Assembly (NCBI RefSeq): GCF_018362995.1
Contig: NZ_CP074372.1
Location: forward strand, 3,100,001-3,164,000
Direction of reading: 5' to 3'
Length of the DNA: 64,000 nt
From: Chryseobacterium indologenes
GTDB taxonomy: Bacteria; Bacteroidota; Bacteroidia; Flavobacteriales; Weeksellaceae
Positions within the stretch are counted from its first letter, which is position 1, and the number at the start of each line of letters is the position of its first letter. Position numbers and translations under genes: made by a program. Under the pieces are notes generated by a model. That model did no database searches. It was not told the DNA's origin and worked only from the letters and a program-made list of their open reading frames with translations. Positions 9,650 through 18,459 of this stretch are shown here, one piece after another.

Positions 9650-11911
9650 ATGGAAACACAGAAGTTTAGTTATGACAATAGTATTGTCCGTGCGTTCCTT
9701 TATGCGACCTTAGTTTTCGGTCTTATAGGGTTTACGTTCGGGCTTACGGCGGCATTAATGCTTTTCTACCCTGAATTACCTGAATTCTTTTTCGGGACAG
9801 ATGACACAACCATCAAAAGTTTGGCATCAGGAAATATTCAAGGTTTAATAAACACTCATGGTGCATTTGGTTTTGGTAGAATCAGAATGCTGCACACCAA
9901 CACCGTAATCTTTGCATTCGTTTGTAACATTGTTTACACGGGTATTTATTACTCATTACAGAGATTATTAAAAACAAGAATGTACAGTGACACATTGTCT
10001 TGGTTACATTTCTGGACTTGGCAGTTTATGATCGTTGCTACGTTCATTACGTTCTTTATGGGAATCAATACCTCTAAGGAATATGCTGAACACGAGTGGC
10101 CGATCGACATATTGATCGCATTCTCATGGATCATTTTTGGTATCAATATGTTCCTGACTATTTCAAAGAGAAGAGTGAGACACCTTTATGTAGCAATCTG
10201 GTTCTATATCGGTACATGGATTGCAGTAGCAATGCTTCACATCTTCAACAATCTTGAAGTACCTTTATCTTTCACAGGCTGGAAATCTTATTCAGCATAT
10301 GCAGGGGTAAAAGATGCTATTGTACAGTGGTGGTATGGACACAATGCGGTTGCATTCGTATTGACGACTCCGGTTCTAGGTTTAATGTATTACTTCCTTC
10401 CGAAGGCTGCAGACAGACCGGTATTCTCTTATAAACTGTCTATTATTCACTTCTGGTCATTAATTTTCGTATATATCTGGGCTGGTCCTCACCATCTTCA
10501 GTATACAGCTCTTCCGGCTTGGGCTCAGGCGGTAGGAACCGGGTTCTCTATCATGCTTATTGCACCATCTTGGGGAGGAATGTTAAATGGTCTTCTTACG
10601 TTAAGAGGAGCTTGGGATAAAGTAAGAGAAAATCCTATCCTTAAGTTCTTCGTAGTAGCTGTTACCTGTTATGGTATGGCAACGTTTGAAGGACCACTTT
10701 TGGCAACTAAAAACATCAACAAAATTGGTCACTTTACAGACTGGGTTATCGGTCACGTACACTTAGGAGCTCTTGGATGGAATGGTTTCATGGCATTCGG
10801 GGTTATCTATTATCTGGTACCAATTATGTGGAGAACAAAACTTTGGTCTGTAAAATTAGCTAACTGGCATTTCTGGTTAGGTACTTTAGGAATTATTTTC
10901 TATGCAGTTCCAATGTATATTTCAGGATTTACACAAGGATTAATGTGGAAGCAATTCAACCCGGACGGAACATTATTATGGAAAAACTGGTTGGATACGG
11001 TAACGGCTATTATTCCTTACTTCAAAATGAGATTCGTAGGAGGTTTATTCTATATCTCAGGATCTATCCTAATGATCGTAAACGTAATTGCTACGGTAAG
11101 AAAAGGATCATTCCAGAAAGAAGTTCCTGCTGAAGCTCCTGCATTAGCAAACATCAGTAAAAACAGAAAAGAAGGAGAAGGTACTCACCTTTGGTTAGAA
11201 AGAACTCCGGTATTATTAGGTATTTTATCTTTTATCACAATATCTATTGGTAGTTCAATTGAGATCATCCCTACTCTATCTCTTAAGAAAAGTGTACCTA
11301 CGATTTCAGCGGTAAAACCTTATTCACCACTTGAACTTGAAGGTAGAGATATTTATATCCGTGAAGGATGTAACGCTTGTCACTCTCAGATGATCAGACC
11401 GTTCAGAGATGAGATCACAAGATTCAACGGTAAAAACGGACAATACTCCAAAGCTGGAGAATTCGTATACGACAGACCGTTCTTATGGGGTTCTAAAAGA
11501 ACTGGACCGGATTTACATAGAGAAGGTGGTAAAAACCCAAGTTCTTGGCACTACAAGCACATGTACAACCCAAGATCAACTTCTGCAGGTTCCATCATGC
11601 CTCGTTACCCTTGGTTAATTGCTACTGACTTAGACAGAACTAAGATGGTAGACAAAATGAAGCTGATGAAAAATGTATTCGATGTACCTTATTCTAAGGC
11701 TGAAATCGATTCTGCAGATAAATGGGCAAACAACCAATCAGCAAAAATTGTAAAAGATATCTTCTCTGAAGCAAATGACCTTAAGCAGGCTTATGCTAAG
11801 AGACCTCAGGGAGAATTAGAGAAAAAAGAAATTGTAGCTCTTATTTCTTATCTTCAGAGATTAGGTACAGATATTAAAACAACTGAAATCAAAACAGCAA
11901 GTAATAACTAA
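9650..11911 (+). CDS. ccoNO: cbb3-type cytochrome c oxidase, fused subunits I and II (CcoN-CcoO)
   Basis: 753 residues. The N-terminal 470 or so form the polytopic heme-copper subunit CcoN, with the His-rich motifs WWYGHNAV, WAGPHHLQ and IGHVHLGALGWNGF that bind heme b, heme b3 and copper. The C-terminal part is the monoheme cytochrome CcoO, with CNACHSQM near residues 573-580 and the axial-Met motif MPRYPW near 650. The fusion is the usual state in Bacteroidota, whereas proteobacteria have two genes. The complex is a high-affinity terminal oxidase in the inner membrane. It is preceded by ccoS and followed by ccoQ after 22 bases. Confidence 0.98.
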   Translation: METQKFSYDNSIVRAFLYATLVFGLIGFTFGLTAALMLFYPELPEFFFGTDDTTIKSLASGNIQGLINTHGAFGFGRIRMLHTNTVIFAFVCNIVYTGIYYSLQRLLKTRMYSDTLSWLHFWTWQFMIVATFITFFMGINTSKEYAEHEWPIDILIAFSWIIFGINMFLTISKRRVRHLYVAIWFYIGTWIAVAMLHIFNNLEVPLSFTGWKSYSAYAGVKDAIVQWWYGHNAVAFVLTTPVLGLMYYFLPKAADRPVFSYKLSIIHFWSLIFVYIWAGPHHLQYTALPAWAQAVGTGFSIMLIAPSWGGMLNGLLTLRGAWDKVRENPILKFFVVAVTCYGMATFEGPLLATKNINKIGHFTDWVIGHVHLGALGWNGFMAFGVIYYLVPIMWRTKLWSVKLANWHFWLGTLGIIFYAVPMYISGFTQGLMWKQFNPDGTLLWKNWLDTVTAIIPYFKMRFVGGLFYISGSILMIVNVIATVRKGSFQKEVPAEAPALANISKNRKEGEGTHLWLERTPVLLGILSFITISIGSSIEIIPTLSLKKSVPTISAVKPYSPLELEGRDIYIREGCNACHSQMIRPFRDEITRFNGKNGQYSKAGEFVYDRPFLWGSKRTGPDLHREGGKNPSSWHYKHMYNPRSTSAGSIMPRYPWLIATDLDRTKMVDKMKLMKNVFDVPYSKAEIDSADKWANNQSAKIVKDIFSEANDLKQAYAKRPQGELEKKEIVALISYLQRLGTDIKTTEIKTASNN

Positions 11912-11933
11912 AAAACATTAAAAGGCTCATATT

Positions 11934-12134
11934 ATGATTCCTCAGAACTTTAAAGATATATTATCCAATACAGAAAACGCTGGTTTCTACCAGACGCTGG
12001 CTCTGATTTTCTTTATGCTGTTCTTCATAGCTTTGGTAATCTATGTTTTTAGCAGACCTAAAAAATATTACAAAGAAGAAGAAGAGGCACCTCTTGGGGA
12101 TGATGAAGATGATGATTTTAATTTAAAAAATTAA
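11934..12134 (+). CDS. ccoQ: cbb3 oxidase subunit CcoQ
   Basis: A 66-residue single-span membrane protein: helix at about residues 19-41 followed by SRPKKYYKEEEE and an acidic tail. Size, position between ccoO and ccoP, and the acidic C-terminus fit CcoQ, which stabilises the oxidase complex. Sequence conservation in this family is low, so the call rests mainly on context. Confidence 0.85.
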   Translation: MIPQNFKDILSNTENAGFYQTLALIFFMLFFIALVIYVFSRPKKYYKEEEEAPLGDDEDDDFNLKN

Positions 12135-12144
12135 ACTATTTTTT

Positions 12145-13026
12145 ATGAAACAAAGAACACCTGTTGTTATAAACATCTTAATAATAATCGGACTTTTAAT
12201 AGTTTTTTATTATTTATTTGTACAGAGCTACGCGTTCCTAGCTTCGCCTTACTTCTGGGGAACTGTTGTGATCGCTGGTATCCTTGCCTATATCCATGGT
12301 GCAATTGGAGATCTGATTGAAAACAACAAATTCAAAAAATTATCTCCGGAGGAGAAAGCAGCCTATTTAGCTGAAAAGAAAGTACCTTTCTTAAAAAGAA
12401 TGTATTTGGCTGCATTCAAAAAGCAATCTGAAACTGAAGAGAAAGATATCCTTATTGACCACGGTTTCGATGGAATCATGGAATTAGATAACCAATTACC
12501 AAAATGGTGGGTAGGTTTATTCTATTTTGGGACCGCTTTTTGTATTGTATATATTGCTGCATACTCTTTCACAGACTTCGCTCACCCGTTAAGCGAATAT
12601 GAAAAAGAGTATAAAGAGCAGTTAGCCAGTATTGAAGAATATCAGAAATCTCAGCCTCCTGTAACCATTGAAACAGCGAAGTATTCAGCTGATAACATTG
12701 CAGAAGGTAAAGAATTATTCAAAACAAACTGTGCATCTTGTCACAAAGAAGACGGTAGTGGAGGTATCGGACCAAACCTTACTGATAACTACTGGATCAA
12801 CCAGCCTGAGAAAACGTTATTTAAAAACGTATTCCATATGGACTGGAATGGTTCTCCTACTAACCCTGCGATGAGAGCATTCGGTAAAAACGGAGAAGTT
12901 TCAGGTGCAGAGATTGAAAAGATTGCAGCGTATGTATATCACATCAATCAAGAGCAGCCACCAGTGACTCCGGCTCAGGGAGGAGCAGCTCCTCAAGGAA
13001 CTGAAGCACATTGGGAAAAAGAATAA
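12145..13026 (+). CDS. ccoP: cbb3 oxidase subunit CcoP, monoheme
   Basis: 293 residues. Two membrane helices precede the FixP_N-type segment around LPKWWVGLFYFG, then one cytochrome c domain with CASCHKEDGSGGIGPNLTD (heme Cys near 196 and 199) and a distal Met around NPAMRAFG. Proteobacterial CcoP has two c-type hemes; only one CxxCH is present here, so the domain next to the membrane or its partner was lost or never gained. The C-terminus is Pro/Ala/Gln rich. It passes electrons from soluble cytochrome to CcoO/CcoN. Ten bases after ccoQ. Confidence 0.95.
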   Translation: MKQRTPVVINILIIIGLLIVFYYLFVQSYAFLASPYFWGTVVIAGILAYIHGAIGDLIENNKFKKLSPEEKAAYLAEKKVPFLKRMYLAAFKKQSETEEKDILIDHGFDGIMELDNQLPKWWVGLFYFGTAFCIVYIAAYSFTDFAHPLSEYEKEYKEQLASIEEYQKSQPPVTIETAKYSADNIAEGKELFKTNCASCHKEDGSGGIGPNLTDNYWINQPEKTLFKNVFHMDWNGSPTNPAMRAFGKNGEVSGAEIEKIAAYVYHINQEQPPVTPAQGGAAPQGTEAHWEKE

Positions 13027-13047
13027 TTTAAAAAATTAGAAACATAT

Positions 13048-13106
13048 GAAAAAAACATAATTTGTTATTAGATTAAAATAGTAACGAATTATGTTTTTTC
13101 TTTTTT
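13048..13106 (+). terminator. Long AT-rich hairpin between ccoP and ccoG
   Basis: Arms 13049-13070 and 13079-13100 pair over about 21 bases with two G-T or mismatched positions and an eight-base loop; a T run follows. It may terminate part of the ccoNOQP transcript or protect its 3' end, giving less ccoG than oxidase subunits. Confidence 0.6.
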
Positions 13107-13121
13107 AAAACCTATTAACAT

Positions 13122-14576
13122 ATGTCAGACATAGAAGAAATAGAAGTACGCGGCGGACAGGGACAGGTTCTGGACCCTGAGACTTACAGAGATTCTATAG
13201 GGACAATGGAGCAATCCGGAAAAAGAAGATGGGTCTTTCCAAGAAAACCTAAAGGAAAGTACACCAACTATAGAAACATTGTAAGCTATCTACTATTAAT
13301 TATTTATTTTACATTACCATTCATCAAAATCAATGGCAACCCATTGTTGATGTTTAATGTAATAGACAGGGAGTTTTTCATCTTTGGACAGCCTTTCTAT
13401 CCACAGGACTTTTTCATCCTCACTTTAGGTGCTATTGCCTCCTTAATCTTTATTATTGTTTTTACGATTGCGTTCGGAAGAATTTTCTGCGGGTGGATTT
13501 GCCCTCAGACAATTTTTATGGAATCGATTTTCCGTAAAATAGAATATCTGATTGAAGGTGACAGAAACAAGCAAATGAAGCTGGACAGACAGGAGTGGAA
13601 CAGCGAAAAGATCTGGAAAAGAAGTTTAAAATGGACTGTTTATATCATCATTTCATTAATAATCACCCACTTCATGTTCATGTATATTGTAGGATATGAA
13701 GAGGTATTCAAGATCATTGGTGAAGGGCCATTTGCACATCCTACCAATTTTATCGTAATGATTCTTCTTACTGCTGCATTTTACTTTGTATTTGCATGGT
13801 TCAGAGAGCAGGTTTGTACATTGGTATGCCCATACGGAAGACTTCAGGGAGTATTAATTGATAAAGACACAATCAATGTTTTCTATGACTTCAAAAGAGG
13901 AGAAAACAGGTCAAAATGGAGAAAAGGCGAAGATCGTAAGGCTGCCGGCAAAGGAGATTGTATCGACTGCCACCAGTGTGTAGTGGTATGTCCTACCGGA
14001 ATTGACATCAGAGACGGACAACAGCTGGAATGTATCAACTGTACCGCATGTATTGATGCCTGTGATGAAGTAATGGAGAAAGTAGGTCTTCCAAAAGGAT
14101 TGATCCGATATGCTTCTGAGAACGAAATTGAAAAAGAAACTCAATTTAAGTTTACAGGAAGAATGAAAGGATTTGCTGTATTCTTATTCCTTCTTGTAGG
14201 ATTCTTAGGATACCTTCTTTACAGCCGTGGTGAAATGGAAGCAAAATTCATTAAACCGGCAGGAAGTACATTCTTTGTAAAAGAAGGTAAAATTACCAAT
14301 ACCTATAATTATACATTCCTGAATAAGACAAACGAGAAAAAAATCGTTACGATCAAAGTAATTGATCCTGCACATGGTGAAATCACTTACAGTGCATCCA
14401 GTAAAATTCAGGTAGACCGGGATAAAATTTCTAAAGGAACTATTAATATCAGCTTCCCGGAAGATGAAATGAAACTCTCTAAACAGAATATTACCATTGG
14501 CGTTTACGATATGAAAGGAAAACTGGTCGATTCATATCAGACTTATTTTGAAGGACCATTCAAACTGCAATTTTAA
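13122..14576 (+). CDS. ccoG: cbb3 oxidase assembly iron-sulfur protein CcoG (FixG/RdxA)
   Basis: 484 residues. Membrane helices near 52-72, 97-120, 168-190 and 350-370 surround a NapH-like region with CGWICPQ (about 124-130) and CTLVCPYGR. Two [4Fe-4S] motifs follow, CIDCHQCVVVCP (about 281-292) and CINCTACIDACD (about 307-318). The C-terminal 110 residues form the FixG_C Ig-like periplasmic domain. CcoG is a cupric reductase that supplies Cu(I) to the CcoI-dependent maturation route. Full length for the family. Confidence 0.96.
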   Translation: MSDIEEIEVRGGQGQVLDPETYRDSIGTMEQSGKRRWVFPRKPKGKYTNYRNIVSYLLLIIYFTLPFIKINGNPLLMFNVIDREFFIFGQPFYPQDFFILTLGAIASLIFIIVFTIAFGRIFCGWICPQTIFMESIFRKIEYLIEGDRNKQMKLDRQEWNSEKIWKRSLKWTVYIIISLIITHFMFMYIVGYEEVFKIIGEGPFAHPTNFIVMILLTAAFYFVFAWFREQVCTLVCPYGRLQGVLIDKDTINVFYDFKRGENRSKWRKGEDRKAAGKGDCIDCHQCVVVCPTGIDIRDGQQLECINCTACIDACDEVMEKVGLPKGLIRYASENEIEKETQFKFTGRMKGFAVFLFLLVGFLGYLLYSRGEMEAKFIKPAGSTFFVKEGKITNTYNYTFLNKTNEKKIVTIKVIDPAHGEITYSASSKIQVDRDKISKGTINISFPEDEMKLSKQNITIGVYDMKGKLVDSYQTYFEGPFKLQF

Positions 14577-14586
14577 TTAGAAAAAA

Positions 14587-15039
14587 ATGAAGAACTTTAG
14601 TTGGGGACACGGTGTTGTAATTGCATTATTAGCATTCATAGTTTTTATATTATCCATGATGTTCCTTTTCCCGAACGGGCAGAAGAACTCTGAAATGGTA
14701 ACGGATAATTATTATGAAGAGGAGTTGAAATATCAGGATGTCATTGATGCTAAGAAAAAAGCAGATGAATTACCGGAAAAACCAGTATACAGCCAGGATC
14801 CTAAGGGAATTAAAATTACTTTTCCAAAAGAATATAACAACTCAAATACTACGGTAAAATTTGTTTTAAACAGAACCGACGACCAGAATTTAGATATCAA
14901 AAAATCTGTACAGCTTGATGCCAGCCAGTCTTTCATAATCCCTTCACAGGTATTGAAAATGGGTAACTATACACTTAGACTGAGTTGGACAACAGACAAA
15001 ACAGACTACAGAATGGATTATGATGTGATATGGAAATAG
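14587..15039 (+). CDS. ccoH: FixH/CcoH family protein
   Basis: A 150-residue protein with one N-terminal membrane helix (about residues 8-28) and a periplasmic FixH-like beta domain. CcoH assists late cbb3 assembly. It follows ccoG by ten bases and its end overlaps the next gene by ten bases, showing tight co-expression. Confidence 0.9.
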   Translation: MKNFSWGHGVVIALLAFIVFILSMMFLFPNGQKNSEMVTDNYYEEELKYQDVIDAKKKADELPEKPVYSQDPKGIKITFPKEYNNSNTTVKFVLNRTDDQNLDIKKSVQLDASQSFIIPSQVLKMGNYTLRLSWTTDKTDYRMDYDVIWK

Positions 15040-15755
15040 GACTTATTGTATCGGCTATTGCTTTAGGCTTTGCTTCCGGTTTTCACTGTATCGGAATGTG
15101 CGGACCTATTGCCTTGTCGATGGGATTAACTAAAAAACAGGCAGCCAATTTCTATCTTCAAAACCTTACCTATCAATTCGGAAGAATTTTCACCTATTCA
15201 TTTTTAGGGGCACTTCTTGGGATTATCGGACAGGGATTTGAAATGGCGGGCTTCCAGAAATATCTGACTATTACTGCAGGGATTCTTTTGATCATTATGG
15301 CTGTATTTTCATTTGGCGGAAAAGATTTTGCATCAAAGATTCCTTTCCTATCCAAATTTCTATATAGTGTAAAAATGAATCTGGGAAAGCTTCTTCAGAA
15401 AGCAGATTACCGTTCAAGATTTACCACAGGACTTCTTAATGGTTTTTTACCATGTGGAATGGTTTACATGGCTCTTACGGCAAGTCTTGCAGGCGGAGGA
15501 ATATGGCAGGGAGCTTTATATATGGCTTTATTTGGTTTGGGAACCCTTCCGTTCATGTTTGCCATTGTTTTGGCTGGAAATCTCATGAATCAGGCTTTTA
15601 GAGTGAAAGTTTTGAAAGCGGTTCCGGTAATCATGATTATTTTAGGAGGATTATTTATTCTAAGAGGTCTTGAACTGGGAATTCCTTATGTTTCTCCAAA
15701 AGCAGAAGCAATGACAATCTCTAAAGATCCGAACGGAGCTGTTAACTGCCATTAA
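15030..15755 (+). CDS. SafE/UreH-like (DsbD_2) membrane protein of the cco cluster
   Basis: A 241-residue polytopic protein with about six helices. The motif FHCIGMCGP at residues 15-23 (two cysteines in helix 1) and NGFLPCGMVYMAL in the second half are typical of the TauE/SafE-UreH-like family that accompanies cbb3 clusters. A role in copper or redox handling during oxidase maturation is inferred from context. The start overlaps fixH by ten bases. Confidence 0.88.
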   Translation: MEIGLIVSAIALGFASGFHCIGMCGPIALSMGLTKKQAANFYLQNLTYQFGRIFTYSFLGALLGIIGQGFEMAGFQKYLTITAGILLIIMAVFSFGGKDFASKIPFLSKFLYSVKMNLGKLLQKADYRSRFTTGLLNGFLPCGMVYMALTASLAGGGIWQGALYMALFGLGTLPFMFAIVLAGNLMNQAFRVKVLKAVPVIMIILGGLFILRGLELGIPYVSPKAEAMTISKDPNGAVNCH

Positions 15756-15773
15756 TTCGTATTTAAATACACC

Positions 15774-16511
15774 ATGAAGAAAACCATTGTCTTATTTCTG
15801 ATAAGCTTTTTTATGCTGCAGTCCTGCAGTGTGAATTCTGAAATTGTCTATCACAAGGACGCCGCCTCTACTTCCGTAACCGATATTGATACGAAAGAGT
15901 TTATGACAGAAATGATGGCCATGACTCCAGACTCGCTAAAGCAGAAAGAATTTGGAGAAGTGGACAAGCTTCCAACAACCTGGACAAGTATGTACGATCT
16001 TGCCAAAAAGGAAGGAAAATTAAAAACTGAAAATCCGGATTCAATCAGGATCATGAGAAAGATATTCATGAAATCAACGAAAGAAGACAATAAACTGGCA
16101 GGGTTTTCTTTTAAAATGGAACATTTTGCTCCAGAAGATTATCAGGCTCTGAAAAATTTTACAAAAAAGGAAAAGATCCCTTTGGATCAGAACATTTACA
16201 ATAACTGGGACGGAAAAACACTGACGATTGATACCGAAAATTTTAATCTTAAAAGTATTGAAGAGGCTATTCGCTCCAAAAGCTCAAAGGAGGAAACTGA
16301 GAAGATGGCCGGAATGATGATTATGTTTTTCAAAAATATCGGTACTACTTTAAAGTTTGAAAATCCCATAAAATCAATGACAGGGAAGCATGACTGGGTA
16401 AAGCAGATCGATGATCATTCCATAAGAATAGAATATGATCTGAAAGCCATTTATGATAAGGATACAAAACTCAAAAACGAAGATAAAAAGATTATCATCG
16501 TTACAGAATAA
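15774..16511 (+). CDS. Lipoprotein of unknown function at the end of the cco operon
   Basis: 245 residues with an SPII signal MKKTIVLFLISFFMLQSCS (lipobox LQSC). The mature part has a Met-rich acidic helix region (FMTEMMAMTPDSLK), a central alpha/beta region and a C-terminal segment ending in KKIIIVTE. No known domain. It lies 18 bases after the SafE-like gene and is followed at once by a strong terminator, so it should be transcribed with the oxidase assembly genes. Methionine clusters could bind copper, but that is speculation. Confidence 0.85.
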   Translation: MKKTIVLFLISFFMLQSCSVNSEIVYHKDAASTSVTDIDTKEFMTEMMAMTPDSLKQKEFGEVDKLPTTWTSMYDLAKKEGKLKTENPDSIRIMRKIFMKSTKEDNKLAGFSFKMEHFAPEDYQALKNFTKKEKIPLDQNIYNNWDGKTLTIDTENFNLKSIEEAIRSKSSKEETEKMAGMMIMFFKNIGTTLKFENPIKSMTGKHDWVKQIDDHSIRIEYDLKAIYDKDTKLKNEDKKIIIVTE

Positions 16512-16514
16512 AGC

Positions 16515-16541
16515 AAAACCCACCGATCTCGGTGGGTTTTT
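16515..16541. terminator. Strong bidirectional terminator between cco cluster and serS
   Basis: AAAACCCACCGA-TC-TCGGTGGGTTTT, a 12-pair GC-rich stem with A and T runs on both sides. Serves the plus-strand cco operon and the minus-strand serS. Confidence 0.93.
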
Positions 16542-16567
16542 ATTGTATACTCAATTAATTGATTAGT

Positions 16568-17836
16568 TTAGTTGATTACTTCAAATCTTGCATATTCTGC
16601 AATCTTTTTAGGAAGCCTAATTCCTTCCGCTGTCTGGTTGTTCTCAAGCAATGCCGCCATAATTCTTGGCAGTGCCATTGCAGATCCGTTCAGGGTGTGA
16701 ACCAACTGAGATTTACCATCACCTTTGTAACGGCATTTTAATCTGTTCGCCTGGAACGTTTCAAAGTTGGAAACAGAGCTTACTTCCAGCCACATTTCCT
16801 GCGCTGCACTCCATACTTCAAAATCATAAGTCATAGCAGATGCAAAACCAGTATCACCGCCACAAAGTCTCAATACTCTGAATGGAAGTTCAAGATCTGT
16901 AAGGATTTCCTTGATGTGCTCTACCATTTCTTCCAAAACAGCGTAAGAGTTTTCAGGCTTTTCAATTCTTACAATCTCTACTTTTTCAAACTGGTGAAGA
17001 CGGTTCAAACCTCTTACATGAGCTCCATAGCTTCCCGCTTCTCTTCTGTAGCACTGAGAGAATGCCGTATTCTTGATTGGAAGATCTTTCTCATCAAGCA
17101 ATACGTCACGGTAAAGGTTCGTTACAGGAACTTCCGCTGTAGGAATAAGGTATAGCTTATCTTCGTTGATATAATACATCTGTCCTTCTTTATCCGGCAG
17201 CTGTCCGGTTCCAAATCCAGATGCTTCATTTACAACGTGAGGAGGATTTACTTCTGTATATCCTTTTTCTACGTTTTTATCCAAGAAATACTGAACCAAG
17301 GCTCTTTGCAATCTTGCCCCTTTCCCTAAATAAACCGGGAAACCTGCTCCTGCAATTTTAACCCCTAATTCAAAATCAATAAGGTTATATTTTTTGGCCA
17401 GTTCCCAGTGAGGAATAGCGCCTTCACCAAGACCTTCTACCGGATGAGACTGGAAAATCATTTCATTATCATCAGCAGAAGCTCCGCTTTTTACCAATTC
17501 ATTTGGAATGTTCGGAAGCTGGTACAGGATATTCAGTAAGTCATTTTCTTTAACTTCTAACTGGGATTTCAATTCTGAGCTCGACTCTTTGTATTGTGCT
17601 GTTTTAGATTTTGCAGATTCCGCTTCTTCTTTTTTCCCTTCTTTCATCAAAAGCCCGATTTCTTTCGAAATTTTGTTGATTTCGGATAGCTGGGAATCTA
17701 GTTCAAACTGGATTCTTTTTCTTTCGTCGTCGGCAGCGATAGCCTCGTCTACCAACTCAAGATTTTTGAATTGTCTTTTCTTAAGACCTTCTAAAACGCG
17801 TTCTTTATTGTCGCGCAAAAAATTGACTTGTAACAT
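16568..17836 (-). CDS. serS: Seryl-tRNA synthetase
   Basis: A 422-residue class II aminoacyl-tRNA synthetase that charges tRNA-Ser. The N-terminal 100 or so residues form the long antiparallel coiled coil that grips the tRNA long arm. Class II motifs are visible: FSQCYRREAGSYG (motif 2) and LNGSAMALPRIMAALLENNQ (motif 3). Full length. It ends at the shared terminator with the cco cluster and follows the lipoprotein gene by 66 bases. Confidence 0.98.
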   Translation of the reverse strand: MLQVNFLRDNKERVLEGLKKRQFKNLELVDEAIAADDERKRIQFELDSQLSEINKISKEIGLLMKEGKKEEAESAKSKTAQYKESSSELKSQLEVKENDLLNILYQLPNIPNELVKSGASADDNEMIFQSHPVEGLGEGAIPHWELAKKYNLIDFELGVKIAGAGFPVYLGKGARLQRALVQYFLDKNVEKGYTEVNPPHVVNEASGFGTGQLPDKEGQMYYINEDKLYLIPTAEVPVTNLYRDVLLDEKDLPIKNTAFSQCYRREAGSYGAHVRGLNRLHQFEKVEIVRIEKPENSYAVLEEMVEHIKEILTDLELPFRVLRLCGGDTGFASAMTYDFEVWSAAQEMWLEVSSVSNFETFQANRLKCRYKGDGKSQLVHTLNGSAMALPRIMAALLENNQTAEGIRLPKKIAEYARFEVIN

Positions 17837-17902
17837 TTTATTTAGATGTTAAATATTAGATGTTTAGCTTATAATAAGCTAACAATTGTACAAATTTAAA
17901 AA

Positions 17903-18421
17903 TTATTTTGTGATAGTAACGGTATTTATCGAAGTTGGTGCATCAGCATCTTTTGAAAATACCGGAACCCTGTTATACAAAACTTTTGAAACCTGGAATA
18001 CGGTTGGTGTATTACGATACTGAATTTCCAAAGTATCAATCACATTGTCAGCTACATTAGTACTTTTTGTGTAGGTAATCTGCATTCTGGAATAGTAAGA
18101 ATTTCCTGTACCCGGTTGATCCGGGCTGATAGAATCCAGCCTTCTTCTTTTTGCTCCTGCCAGATACTCCATATAGAATAATGAATCCGTTGTCATTCTT
18201 AACGAAACACTTACCGGGGAAATATCTTTAGTTCCAAAAATATCATTTACCGAAAATCCTGTATAAGACCCGGCCTTTTTACTGTTCAGAAGATCCTGTC
18301 CAGCGCTGTTTTTCATATAAATATTAAGTACCTGATCTATTCTCTGCAAAGAATCATCATCACTTTTACAACTTACAAGTGCAAAAACCGCAACAAGTAT
18401 GCCCCAAAAATATTTCATCAT
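17903..18421 (-). CDS. Lipoprotein, unknown function
   Basis: 172 residues starting MMKYFWGILVAVFALVSCKS, an SPII lipoprotein signal with lipobox LVSC. The remainder looks like a beta-rich domain with RMTTDSLFYMEYLAGAKRRR and a C-terminal VNTVTITK-like strand. It resembles small DUF4843-type Bacteroidota lipoproteins only in general form; I do not assign a family. Located 38 bases after asnB. Confidence 0.8.
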   Translation of the reverse strand: MMKYFWGILVAVFALVSCKSDDDSLQRIDQVLNIYMKNSAGQDLLNSKKAGSYTGFSVNDIFGTKDISPVSVSLRMTTDSLFYMEYLAGAKRRRLDSISPDQPGTGNSYYSRMQITYTKSTNVADNVIDTLEIQYRNTPTVFQVSKVLYNRVPVFSKDADAPTSINTVTITK

Positions 18422-18459
18422 AAATACAAAGGTAAAATATTAATCTTTAGGCTCCTTCT

